A stretch of 64,000 bases of DNA. It comes from Terrimonas ginsenosidimutans (lineage in GTDB: Bacteria; Bacteroidota; Bacteroidia; Chitinophagales; Chitinophagaceae). Made by a program: the position numbers and the translations under genes. A model generated the notes under the pieces. The model did not search any database and had not been told where the DNA came from. It saw only the letters and a list, made by a program, of their open reading frames with translations. Shown here piece after piece: positions 46,870 through 55,955 of the stretch; within the stretch, counting starts at the first letter, position 1; each line of letters begins with the position of its first letter. Location of the stretch: NCBI RefSeq assembly GCF_022012415.1, contig NZ_JAKLTR010000008.1, positions 248,001 to 312,000 on the forward strand. Reading direction: 5' to 3'.

Positions 46870-48984
46870 TTATTCAGCCGCACTTTTTAATTTAATTACA
46901 ATAGATGCACCATTGACCAGGTCTTTGTGATGAATAACTGTTCCGCTCAATGATTTTCCATTCAGTAAAACAGTATCGATCACCGCATCTGATGGTGCGG
47001 AACGAACCGACTCAATAGTGATCAACCGGCCGTTTTCCATTCTCATGCTAACATGATCGAACGCTGGCGGTAAGAGATAATAAAAATCCTGGCCGGCATT
47101 GGGGAACAGGCCGATCGAGGTAAACACATACCATGACCCCATCGCACCTCCATCTTCATTATCCGGATAACCTTTTTCCAGCGAAAAACTTTTGCTTCGC
47201 AGCGCACGGACATACTTCGCCGTAAGATCAGGCCGTTCACAATGCGAGAAGATGAACGGAGTAAGAAAACCAGGTTCATTGCTGAGATCGATCAACCGGT
47301 TGTCGAAACCATAGCGGAGTCGCCTGATCATTTGCTCTTTTCCACCGCAAACTTCGATCAGGCGATCAAATGCATGCGGTGTAAAAAGAGAATATACCCA
47401 TGAATTACCTTCATAAAAATATTCAACCCAGGAACCATAATGCTTTGCAGGGTCGATATGCAGCCATTCAAGGGAAGAACGCCGCGGTGTAATAAATCCT
47501 TTGAATCCTTTACTCTCCGATGCTGTATCAAAAAGCTTCTCCCAGTTTTGCGAACGCTTTCCAAGGCGATCTGCATTTTGCAGATCATTCATTTCTTTTG
47601 CTACCTGTGAAGCGCAAAAGTCATTGTACGCATACTCCATCTCATAACTGCAACTCATCTTGCCGCCAGTTTCCGGCAGCCAGCCATAACGTAGATAATC
47701 CGGGTGACGTGCATGATCCGCATTCCATAACATCAGCTCATAGGCTTTCTTCCTGTCAAAACCTTTAACCCCTTTCACGATCGCATCGGCGATGATATTA
47801 TCAACATCATCTCCTCCCTGCTTCTGATCCCAATCAAGCGAACTGGTAAAAGTGGGATTGCAAACACCATTATGCGTGAAGCGGTCGATAAAGGAATTGA
47901 TCGTATTTGCAACAAAACTTTCCCGGAGCAGGATCATCAGCGGATATTTTGTGCGCCAGGTATCCCATACACAATAATGATCATCGATATGAGGTTCAGA
48001 AGAATTCCAGTGCGGGTTATCTCCGGTGCGGTCACGCGGCATCACAAAACTGTGGTATAACGCGGTGTAAAATTGCTGCTGTTCTTTTTCGGAACCGCCT
48101 TTTACGGCGATCGCAGAAAGTGTTTGATCCCAGGTCTTCTTCGCGGTTGCTTTTATCTCCTCAAGACTGGAGTTTCCGATCTCTTTCCTTATGTAGTCAT
48201 TTGCACTGGCGACACTTTTAAGCGAAATACCAACCTGAAGCTGGACCGTAGATGCATTCTCCGGCAAAATGATCTCTGCAAATAATGACTGGCTCCCATT
48301 ATTTGTAATGCGAACATCCGCAAGTTGATTTTGCAGGCGAATGGAGAAAAAAACTTTGTAGGGCAGTGAACTGCCAAACCCACCGGCATATTCGCCCCAT
48401 CCTTTTATGACGTTCTTCCCACGATCAAAGCTGATAGCACCTCCAAGAAATTTACCTTTTACTTCCGGTGCAATGTCCCTCGGAATATTATGCGCCACAT
48501 CCAGGAGGATGGATTGCGGTTTTTTGCCGGGAAACCCGAACCGATACACCGCACAGTGATGTGTTGGAGCCAGTTCAGTTTTTACGTTATACCGGTCCAG
48601 GAAAACACTGTAATAATATGGAGTGGCTATTTCCGCTGATTTGGGTGAGTCATGCCCGTCTTCAGCAGATGTAAAACTGCCGGTCTGCGGAGAAAGCAGG
48701 ATCTGGCCATATCTTCCCCAGCCCGTTCCGGAAACATGCAATTGCCCAAAACCTCTGATCGGCTGGCCTTCTATATATCCGCCATGCTTGCCGTTCGGCG
48801 TTTGAGGCGAGGGGTTAACAGATCCGTGGGGAAGTTGCGGGCCGATCACGCCATTGCTGTTGCCCCGAACCCCCATGAACAGGTTGACCTGGTCCGCCGG
48901 GCTTTCCTGCGCGGGCAGATCAGTTGACCGCAACATTGACACAATAAATAAGAAGCTGGAAAGGACTGGTAAAAAAATCTTCAT
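46870..48984 (-). CDS. Glycoside hydrolase family 92 alpha-mannosidase
   Basis: A calcium-dependent inverting exo-alpha-mannosidase, 704 aa from the chosen ATG 48984, which starts a signal peptide (IFLPVLSSFLFIVSML). N-terminal beta-sandwich: NLFMGVRGNSNGVIGPQLPH and GFGQLHVSGTGWGRYGQ. C-terminal (alpha/alpha)6 domain: the family signature CVWDTWRTKYPLMILL (about 350), SYEMEYAYNDFCASQ (about 460) and EDGGAMGSWYVFTSIGLFP (about 625), which includes the region of the catalytic base Asp. GH92 members remove alpha-1,2/1,3/1,4/1,6 mannose. It begins the minus-strand arm of the PUL, divergent from SusC. Confidence 0.93.
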   Translation of the reverse strand: MKIFLPVLSSFLFIVSMLRSTDLPAQESPADQVNLFMGVRGNSNGVIGPQLPHGSVNPSPQTPNGKHGGYIEGQPIRGFGQLHVSGTGWGRYGQILLSPQTGSFTSAEDGHDSPKSAEIATPYYYSVFLDRYNVKTELAPTHHCAVYRFGFPGKKPQSILLDVAHNIPRDIAPEVKGKFLGGAISFDRGKNVIKGWGEYAGGFGSSLPYKVFFSIRLQNQLADVRITNNGSQSLFAEIILPENASTVQLQVGISLKSVASANDYIRKEIGNSSLEEIKATAKKTWDQTLSAIAVKGGSEKEQQQFYTALYHSFVMPRDRTGDNPHWNSSEPHIDDHYCVWDTWRTKYPLMILLRESFVANTINSFIDRFTHNGVCNPTFTSSLDWDQKQGGDDVDNIIADAIVKGVKGFDRKKAYELMLWNADHARHPDYLRYGWLPETGGKMSCSYEMEYAYNDFCASQVAKEMNDLQNADRLGKRSQNWEKLFDTASESKGFKGFITPRRSSLEWLHIDPAKHYGSWVEYFYEGNSWVYSLFTPHAFDRLIEVCGGKEQMIRRLRYGFDNRLIDLSNEPGFLTPFIFSHCERPDLTAKYVRALRSKSFSLEKGYPDNEDGGAMGSWYVFTSIGLFPNAGQDFYYLLPPAFDHVSMRMENGRLITIESVRSAPSDAVIDTVLLNGKSLSGTVIHHKDLVNGASIVIKLKSAAE

Positions 48985-49275
48985 GATGAGAAAATGGCGT
49001 GAAGGAGTTACTTGCATCGTCATCATAAAGAAAGCAGAAAAAACAAAAAACGGATGCAAATATCCGCTCAATTGATACCAGAATATTACAAAAGCAGTGA
49101 TTTACAATATTCTTGCAGTAATTGATCAGGGATTGACAGCCTACTACCCCCACCGCAGTATACATTTGGCAAAACGATTATGGCTTGCCATCTCCCCTTC
49201 AATTTTTGCGGACAGATGCGAACGGTATTCCCGTTCTGAGCCATATCCATTACAAAGTCATCTAATAACCTCGAT
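48985..49275. promoter_or_regulatory. Divergent PUL promoter region (GH92 / SusC)
   Basis: A 291-bp spacer. On the plus strand TACATTTG (49161-49168) matches the Bacteroidota -7 consensus TAnnTTTG; a TTG at 49133-49135 lies 25 bp upstream, a little far for a -33 element. A 7-bp inverted pair GAATATT/AATATTC (49081-49087, 49106-49112) and a 6-bp dyad GAACGG-TATTC-CCGTTC (49220-49236), the latter in the leader, are candidates for regulation. HTCS activation of both arms is expected from here. Confidence 0.55.
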
Positions 49276-52200
49276 ATGCACAGAACTACTACTCGCAAAA
49301 TGGGTAGGATCGGTTTGGCTACAGCGATCGCTTGCTTATGTTTATCTGCACAGGCCCAGGGTCATGAAAACGGTAACCTGACCGGCCCGGTCGCTCCGCC
49401 TTTTGATCCGCCAGCATTGCATCACCCATCCGTTCACGACGATCACCCCTCTCCAGGCGTTCCTGAGATCAGGGGAAAAGTAATCGATACAAAAGGTGCT
49501 CCGGTTGCAGGCGTATCCGTGACCATCAAGGGATCCGGCACCGCCACTGTTACCGGCACTGACGGCTCATTCAGGCTGGACAATGCCCAGGCCACGGACA
49601 CGCTCGTATTTACTATTGTAGGCTATATCCCGCAGGAGATCGCTGTTCCCGCAGACAACAGCACTATGACCGTCACGCTTGAACAGGACATGAAGCAGCT
49701 AGGCGATGTAGTGGTAGTGGGCTACGGCACACAACGGAAAGTAAACCTGACCGGCGCTGTATCGCAGGTGAATGCAACAAAAGAGCTTGTTAGCCGTGCT
49801 GCACCCAACGTTTCTTCGGCGTTATCGGGACTTGTTCCCGGCTTGTCAGCACCACAATCATCCGGCATGGCTGGTAATAACCGCGCCAACCTGCTGATCC
49901 GCGGGATGGGTACGGTGAATAACGCATCTCCCCTCATCGTTGTCGATGGAATGCCTGATGTGGACCTGAACCGCATTGACATGAATGATATCGCTACCAT
50001 TTCAGTATTAAAAGATGCTGCTTCCTCCGCTGTTTATGGATCACGTGCAGCGAACGGCGTACTCCTTATTACCACCAAATCCGGTAAAGGACGCACACCT
50101 CAATTCAGTTTTACGATGACAAATGGTGTGCAAAAACCAGTGAAAGGATTCAACTTCCTTGCAGACTATCCCCGCTCACTTACACTCGAACAGCGTCTTG
50201 CCGCTGTGAACACATTACCGTCGGGCTTTTTGTTCAAGAACGGCACGATCGATCAATGGATGGCCCTCGGAATGATCGATCCGCTGAAATACCCAAACAC
50301 AGACTGGCTGGATGTAACCACACAGGACGGACATTTTGAGCGGTATAATTTTTCCGCTTCCGGAGGAAATGAACAATCAAACTTCTATATCTCGATTGGT
50401 AAACTGGGGGAACGCGGGATCCAGATGAATAACGAATACGGCCAGTATAACGCACGCGTGAACTACGATTACAAACTTAACCGAAACATGAACGTAGGCG
50501 TAAAGCTCACCGGCAATACCTCCAACTTCCTGTATACTTATGAGAATGGATTTACCGGAGGTGATGGCGCAGGCGGCGGCGATTACCAGTATGCCATTGC
50601 CGGTATCCTTCCTTATGATCCCGCTACCGGATACTACGGCGGTGTGATGGCTTATGGTGAAGACCCTACCGCACTGAATCCTTACGTGTTCTATGTGAAC
50701 GCACTCAAACGCCGCTCACGCCAGGAAGGTAATGGTAATATCTATTGGGACTGGACGCCGGTAAAAGGACTGACAGCAAGAGTTGCTTATGCGATCAATT
50801 ATTATAACCAGTTCCAAAAACAGGCAGACATCCCTACTCCATCCTTCAACTTCCAGACCAATACCCTTGGCCCACGCGTATTCATTCAACCGAACGCACC
50901 TGCTATCAACCAGAACAACACAGGCTACAAAACAATGGCCACAGGGCAACTGACCTATACCACGACGATCGCACATGATCACGACATTGCGCTCACTGGC
51001 GTATATAGCGAAGAGTACTGGAATGACCGCGTACTGCGCGCTTCGCGTAACGACAGGATCTATCCAACTATTGATGAGATCGATGGCGCATTGACCGCCA
51101 TTCAGTCAACCGGAGGTAATTCCGTCGCCGAAGGTTTACGCTCCGTGATCGGACGGATCAATTACACCGGTTTTCAGAAATATCTTTTTGAAGCCACCTT
51201 CCGTTATGATGGTTCTTCAAAATTCTTACAGGGCAGTCAATACGGCTTCTTCCCTTCGGTATCAGCAGGCTGGCGTTTCTCCGAAGAAAACTTTTTCCAG
51301 TCATTTGCAGGACGCATCGTTAACAGTGGTAAACTTCGGATGTCTTACGGAACACTGGGTAATAACAGCGGCGTTAGCGCATATCAGCAGCGGGAAACAT
51401 TAACACTGCTGAATTACATGATGGCTAACAATATCACCCGTGGATTTGTATACAGCCAGATGGTCAACCGCGACCTGACCTGGGAAACTACACGCGTATT
51501 CAACACAGGCCTCGATCTTTCTTTTCTCAATAATCGTTTGCAGGTTACCGTTGACTATTATGACCGGTTAACAACAGGCATGAACAGGCCCGGAGATCTT
51601 TCCATCCTTTTATCCGGCGCATACAATGCACCACGCCGCAATATCGGCAACCTGAGAAACCGTGGTATTGAAGGATCCTTTACATGGTCGGAACGTCTCG
51701 GAGAATTCCGCTACGGCATTACATTGAATGCATCTTACAATGCAACTACTCTTGAAAAATGGAATGAATTTCTCGGAAAGGGTTATACATTCCTGAACAT
51801 GCCTTATCATTTTGTATATGGATACGAAGATCTCGGCATCGCGCAAACCTGGGATGATGTATACCGCGCAACACCACAAGGCGCTTCCCCGGGAGACCTG
51901 CTGCGCAGGGATCTGAATGGTGACGGACGTATCGATGACAATGACAGAAGAGCAACAACAACGAACCGCGATATGCCCAATACCAACTTTTCACTCAATA
52001 GTAATTTCTCCTATAAAAACTTTGACCTGTCTGTTTTATTACAGGGCGCAACCGGCAGGAAAGACTATTGGCTTAATGTTTACAACAACCTGAACTTTAC
52101 GACACAGCGTTATGCAGCAACAGAAGACCACTGGACAAATCCATGGGCTCTCGATAACCGCAACGGACTTTGGCCTCGCCTCAACGGCAGTGCAAATAAC

Positions 52201-52449
52201 CGTGCGGAAACAACCTTCTGGCTGGATGATATGAGCTACCTGCGTGTTAAGAATGTGCAGGTCGGCTATTCATTGCCAACAGGAATACTGAACAGGATAC
52301 ATCTTAAGAATTGCCGCCTATTCCTATCTGCAGAAAACCTCGCAACGATCAGTTCGTTCCGTGGCCTTGACCCGGAAAAAGAAGGCAACGTCAACGATGT
52401 TTATCCATTTGTTAAATCATATTCATTCGGCCTGAACCTGGGCTTTTAA
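49276..52449 (+). CDS. SusC/RagA-family TonB-dependent transporter with His/Pro-rich N-terminal linker
   Basis: A 1057-aa outer-membrane importer. Signal peptide ends near CLCLSAQAQ (residue 28). A Pro/His-rich stretch at residues 29-63 with five His follows. Next come a CarboxypepD_reg-like domain (about 64-140: IRGKVIDTKGAPVAGVSVTI), the TonB-box-like DVVVVGYGTQRK, the plug (about 160-270: GLVPGLSAPQSSG, DGMPDVDLN, VYGSRAANGVLLITTK), and the barrel, ending FGLNLGF. No STN domain, in line with HTCS control. Starts ATG 49276; a second in-frame ATG at 49300 would give a shorter leader. It is the first gene of the plus-strand PUL arm. Confidence 0.95.
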   Translation: MHRTTTRKMGRIGLATAIACLCLSAQAQGHENGNLTGPVAPPFDPPALHHPSVHDDHPSPGVPEIRGKVIDTKGAPVAGVSVTIKGSGTATVTGTDGSFRLDNAQATDTLVFTIVGYIPQEIAVPADNSTMTVTLEQDMKQLGDVVVVGYGTQRKVNLTGAVSQVNATKELVSRAAPNVSSALSGLVPGLSAPQSSGMAGNNRANLLIRGMGTVNNASPLIVVDGMPDVDLNRIDMNDIATISVLKDAASSAVYGSRAANGVLLITTKSGKGRTPQFSFTMTNGVQKPVKGFNFLADYPRSLTLEQRLAAVNTLPSGFLFKNGTIDQWMALGMIDPLKYPNTDWLDVTTQDGHFERYNFSASGGNEQSNFYISIGKLGERGIQMNNEYGQYNARVNYDYKLNRNMNVGVKLTGNTSNFLYTYENGFTGGDGAGGGDYQYAIAGILPYDPATGYYGGVMAYGEDPTALNPYVFYVNALKRRSRQEGNGNIYWDWTPVKGLTARVAYAINYYNQFQKQADIPTPSFNFQTNTLGPRVFIQPNAPAINQNNTGYKTMATGQLTYTTTIAHDHDIALTGVYSEEYWNDRVLRASRNDRIYPTIDEIDGALTAIQSTGGNSVAEGLRSVIGRINYTGFQKYLFEATFRYDGSSKFLQGSQYGFFPSVSAGWRFSEENFFQSFAGRIVNSGKLRMSYGTLGNNSGVSAYQQRETLTLLNYMMANNITRGFVYSQMVNRDLTWETTRVFNTGLDLSFLNNRLQVTVDYYDRLTTGMNRPGDLSILLSGAYNAPRRNIGNLRNRGIEGSFTWSERLGEFRYGITLNASYNATTLEKWNEFLGKGYTFLNMPYHFVYGYEDLGIAQTWDDVYRATPQGASPGDLLRRDLNGDGRIDDNDRRATTTNRDMPNTNFSLNSNFSYKNFDLSVLLQGATGRKDYWLNVYNNLNFTTQRYAATEDHWTNPWALDNRNGLWPRLNGSANNRAETTFWLDDMSYLRVKNVQVGYSLPTGILNRIHLKNCRLFLSAENLATISSFRGLDPEKEGNVNDVYPFVKSYSFGLNLGF

Positions 52450-52460
52450 TTAACGATTGT

Positions 52461-54317
52461 ATGAAATTAAATAGCATAAAAAATAGCTGGAAGGTGTGGA
52501 TGACTGCCGGACTCGCCGCGATCATCTTCACTCAGTCAGCCTGCAGGAAAAACCTGCTCGATCAGAACCCAACTACCGTGGTAGATGCTTCAACTTTCTG
52601 GAAAAGCGAATCGGATGCCACTACTGCACTTGTTGGAGCTTATGCATCAGTGGCACCACTGTTCACCCGCGACTATTTCTGGGAAGGCAATGGCGATTAT
52701 ATTGAAGTAAGAGGAAGCGGTACTCATGCCACTGACGTTCGCCAGGGAGCCGCATTTAACAGCAGCTATGACTACAAACCCACAGGCAACGGAGCAGGAT
52801 CCGATAAGATGTATCAATACCTGTTTGGTGGCGTTAACCGTACGAATTACGTGATAGAAAACGTCCAAAAAATGCTGCCGCATGCCAGTGCCGCATCATT
52901 GCCCGGCCTCGAAGCCGTTGTTGGAGAAGCCCGCCTTTTACGCGGCCTCGTGTACTTCCGGCTGATCTCCTTATGGGGCGACGTTCCGTATATCGATCAC
53001 ATTATTACCAGTGCAACAGAAGCGGATACGATGACCCGCATGCCGATCGCACAGATCAAAGACAGGATCATTGAAGACTTTACCTATGCCTTTGAAAAAC
53101 TACCCGCAACAGCACCCATGCTCGGCCGTGCAGCAAAACCCGCCGCACTCGCATTAAGAGGAAAGATGCATTTGTACTGGGCTTGCTGGAACAAGAACGG
53201 CTGGCCCGAACTTGCAGGATTCACCCCGGATGCAGCTGCGGCAACAGCATCCTACCAGGCAGCAGAGGCTGATTTCAAAAGCGTGATCAATGATTATGGC
53301 TTAACACTTTTCAGAAATGGCGAACCCGGGCAGATCGATGCACTAGGCAAAGCCGATATACTTCCTAATTACTATCACCTTTTTATGCCCATTGCCAACG
53401 GTGATAAAGAAATGGTATTCTCCTTCACACATGGCGGGATCAATACCGCACTCGGAGAAGAACTGATGCGTGATTTCGGTGGACGTACACAGGAGTTCGG
53501 CCAGTGCTGGCTTTCTCCCAGATTTGAAATTGCCGACCGTTACCAATCTATCGTCACCGGCGACTACATGCCAAAACTCATCCCTATCAATCCTGCCACG
53601 CCTGGTGCGCGCACACTCCCTAACTCTGCGATCAATCCGCAAAGCTATGCGAACAGGGATTACAGGATGAAATCAACTATTCTCTGGGACAATGAAATGA
53701 TCATCGGCCTTGCATCGCTGAAATCGACCGGCTATGCTCCCTATATCTACAAGACCTGGGGTGGTAACGTAACGATCGGCGGAGTGAATTATATCACCTA
53801 TCTCACCGACGGAACCACTTCCGGCTACGTATTCCGCAAGTTTGTCCGGAATTATCCGGGCCAGGGACGTAGCGAGGGCGACTATTCATGGCCTGTCGTC
53901 CGGCTCGCGGATGTATTCCTGATGTATGCCGAAGCCACAAACGAACTTAACGGTCCACAGGCGGATGCGATTGCGCTGGTCAACAGGATCAGGCATCGCG
54001 GTAATCTTCCCGCGCTGGCCGCAGACAAGGTAGCAGATAAGAACGCATTCTTCAACGCGATCGAACAGGAAAGGATCATTGAACTTGTTGGCGAAGGTCA
54101 GCGCAGTTATGATATCCGCAGATGGCGGGCACTCTCCCGCATATACGGACCACCCGGCGGACCCGGCGTGCAAACAAAAGATACCCACAACGAAAACCAG
54201 GAACTGCTTTTCCAGAACACACAGGAACGCGGCTACGAACAATACTACATATTCCGGATACCTCCTTCAGAAAGGAACCGTAACCAACGACTGACTCAAA
54301 ACACTCCATGGTTATAA
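52461..54317 (+). CDS. SusD/RagB-family outer-membrane lipoprotein
   Basis: The 618-aa partner of the preceding SusC (11 bp gap). The leader MTAGLAAIIFTQSAC gives a lipobox Cys at about residue 29. SusD hallmarks are LRGLVYFRLISLWGDVPYI (about 158), VRLADVFLMYAEATNEL (about 482) and LVGEGQRSYDIRRW (about 540). Cys-anchored surface protein binding the PUL glycan. The length of about 620 aa is at the upper range for SusD. Confidence 0.94.
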   Translation: MKLNSIKNSWKVWMTAGLAAIIFTQSACRKNLLDQNPTTVVDASTFWKSESDATTALVGAYASVAPLFTRDYFWEGNGDYIEVRGSGTHATDVRQGAAFNSSYDYKPTGNGAGSDKMYQYLFGGVNRTNYVIENVQKMLPHASAASLPGLEAVVGEARLLRGLVYFRLISLWGDVPYIDHIITSATEADTMTRMPIAQIKDRIIEDFTYAFEKLPATAPMLGRAAKPAALALRGKMHLYWACWNKNGWPELAGFTPDAAAATASYQAAEADFKSVINDYGLTLFRNGEPGQIDALGKADILPNYYHLFMPIANGDKEMVFSFTHGGINTALGEELMRDFGGRTQEFGQCWLSPRFEIADRYQSIVTGDYMPKLIPINPATPGARTLPNSAINPQSYANRDYRMKSTILWDNEMIIGLASLKSTGYAPYIYKTWGGNVTIGGVNYITYLTDGTTSGYVFRKFVRNYPGQGRSEGDYSWPVVRLADVFLMYAEATNELNGPQADAIALVNRIRHRGNLPALAADKVADKNAFFNAIEQERIIELVGEGQRSYDIRRWRALSRIYGPPGGPGVQTKDTHNENQELLFQNTQERGYEQYYIFRIPPSERNRNQRLTQNTPWL

Positions 54318-54329
54318 AAAAAATGAATT

Positions 54330-54746
54330 ATGAACTTCTTCAAAATATACAAACATCTCCCCGCCCTCATCGTCCTTCTCTCTGTGATATGGATAAGCTG
54401 CAGAAAAGAAACACCGATCGACGAAGATGGGTTGCTCATCACCGAACGGGCGGAATGCTATGTCAGCAACTTCGAACTACTGGGGACCGATTACCTGACC
54501 GTACGAAGCAAGAATCCGGTGATCGACACAGTGGCCTGCACCATTCAGTGCGAAGTACTCTTTGGCACCGATCTGAAAAATGTTTACCCACAGTTCACTT
54601 TGGTAACGGACGCAAAGCTGGATCCGAAGATCACCGGGAAAACAGATTTCTCTGATCTTAGTCAGCCAAAAGTTTACACCGTTGTATCAGGCAACAGGAA
54701 AGTTCGTAAACCATATAAAGTTTTTATCACGGTCAAGACCCCATAA
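54330..54746 (+). CDS. Small PUL lipoprotein, DUF5018-like
   Basis: A 138-aa protein with a lipoprotein leader (LPALIVLLSVIWISC, Cys near residue 24) and a single beta-sandwich-like domain with FGTDLKNVYPQFTLVTDA and PYKVFITVKTP. This resembles the DUF5018/bacterial Ig-like proteins often encoded right after SusD. Probably a surface glycan-binding or scaffolding accessory protein. It starts 13 bp after the SusD stop. The domain name is tentative; position and lipobox are the main support. Confidence 0.6.
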   Translation: MNFFKIYKHLPALIVLLSVIWISCRKETPIDEDGLLITERAECYVSNFELLGTDYLTVRSKNPVIDTVACTIQCEVLFGTDLKNVYPQFTLVTDAKLDPKITGKTDFSDLSQPKVYTVVSGNRKVRKPYKVFITVKTP

Positions 54747-54755
54747 CTCCAGCAT

Positions 54756-55757
54756 ATGAAAAAAAATAGAAACAGTTTCAGCTTGCTGATGTTTTCAGCT
54801 GCGGTAATAACAATGGGAACATTTACTTCCTGCGAAAAGAAAGACTATGCAATACCGGAACCAAAAACAAATTTCCAGAATGATGTGATCAAACGCTCAT
54901 TAGGACCTGCTGTGGCAGGCACATCCATCGAGTTTGCTTACGCAATGGCTTTGGGGAAAATGAACGGAAAGATCGTCTCCGCACAGGTGGAAGCAAGCGT
55001 AACAGGAGCTCCCGCCACTTATCTCGAACATCGCTCATTCAATACAAATGCCAGTGGTCAGGATATAGGCGTGATTGTCGGAACACCTTCAACCAACAAC
55101 GGCAACACAACGCTGGTCAATTTCACGGTTGACACCAATGCAGCCACTCTCCGTTACTACTACGTAGTCCCATCCGCTGGAAAAGGACAACAGGTATCAT
55201 TCACCTTCTCCGCAACAAGCAGTACGGGAGAAAAAGTATCTTTTCCGATGGGACCATATGCATTAAGCAAAATGGACATGGTGCTGGACCTTCCTGTGAA
55301 AGAAAACGCAGCCTGCTATATTTCCATTGCAGACAATGCGATCTATACCGCGGCAGAAGCAGCGCTGCATCCTGAAAAGATCGATCTTGTATATCTTTTC
55401 CGTAATCTGCCAACTGTGGCATTCGGACATGCACTGGTTGCCCCGGCAACAGAACCCATCTATTTACAGGGAGCCGTGCTACCCGCTGGTGTGAACCGGA
55501 ACGCGCTTATCAGTAAAGCCGGACAACTCAGGGATCAGCAACTGGCACGTTTGCAATTTGGCATTTTTATAGACGACGCAGATTTCGAAAAACTGAATAT
55601 CGCCGGCTCTCCTAACTATGCGATCAATATGAAAGCACAAACCGGCGTCTGGGTTGAAACGGCAGACAAGAAGTACAGAGCCTATGTTTATTTCAATTCG
55701 ATCAACGACGCAGCACAATCGGCCGTTATAAGCATTAAACGTTATCCTTTACAATAA
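54756..55757 (+). CDS. DUF4466-like PUL lipoprotein (putative surface glycan-binding protein)
   Basis: A 333-aa lipoprotein (AAVITMGTFTSC, Cys about residue 26). Segments LQND/IKRSLGP, FAYAMALG, NTTLVNFTVDTNAATLRYYY, PYALSKMDMVLDL and RDQQLARLQFGIFIDDADF match my recollection of the DUF4466 family from Bacteroides PULs, where such genes follow SusCD. Function unproven; the place in the operon suggests oligosaccharide capture at the cell surface. It lies 9 bp after the small lipoprotein and is followed by a palindromic stem-loop before the PL8 gene. Confidence 0.7.
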   Translation: MKKNRNSFSLLMFSAAVITMGTFTSCEKKDYAIPEPKTNFQNDVIKRSLGPAVAGTSIEFAYAMALGKMNGKIVSAQVEASVTGAPATYLEHRSFNTNASGQDIGVIVGTPSTNNGNTTLVNFTVDTNAATLRYYYVVPSAGKGQQVSFTFSATSSTGEKVSFPMGPYALSKMDMVLDLPVKENAACYISIADNAIYTAAEAALHPEKIDLVYLFRNLPTVAFGHALVAPATEPIYLQGAVLPAGVNRNALISKAGQLRDQQLARLQFGIFIDDADFEKLNIAGSPNYAINMKAQTGVWVETADKKYRAYVYFNSINDAAQSAVISIKRYPLQ

Positions 55758-55801
55758 AAATCAGCGAACTCAAGCCCCGTTATATCCAGTATCTTTTAGC
55801 T

Positions 55802-55852
55802 AAGCGATCATCAAGCCTCATCCCGGCCGGGATGACAGCTTGATGATCGCTT
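55802..55852. terminator. Long palindromic hairpin between DUF4466-like and PL8 genes
   Basis: An outer 15-bp perfect inverted repeat (55802-55816, 55838-55852) encloses an inner 18-bp perfect palindrome (55818-55835, TCATCCCGG and its complement), with only a 1-2 nt bulge between the parts. It lies 45 bp after the lipoprotein stop and about 104 bp before PL8 and could attenuate or process the transcript, giving less PL8 than SusCD. No T-tract is evident. Its inner part resembles widespread dispersed repeats. Confidence 0.65.
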
Positions 55853-55955
55853 TATTGAACTATATCGAATTAAAACTAAAAGCCAGATCCAGTTCAGATT
55901 ATCCTGCTCATTTAAAGAAAAACCAGTACTTTTTCCACTTGAATTCATACATCTT

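Noticed and set aside
54308-54655. 115-codon ORF overlapping the small PUL lipoprotein in another frame
   Set aside because: Highly basic and low-complexity; the +frame with the lipobox leader is the better gene.
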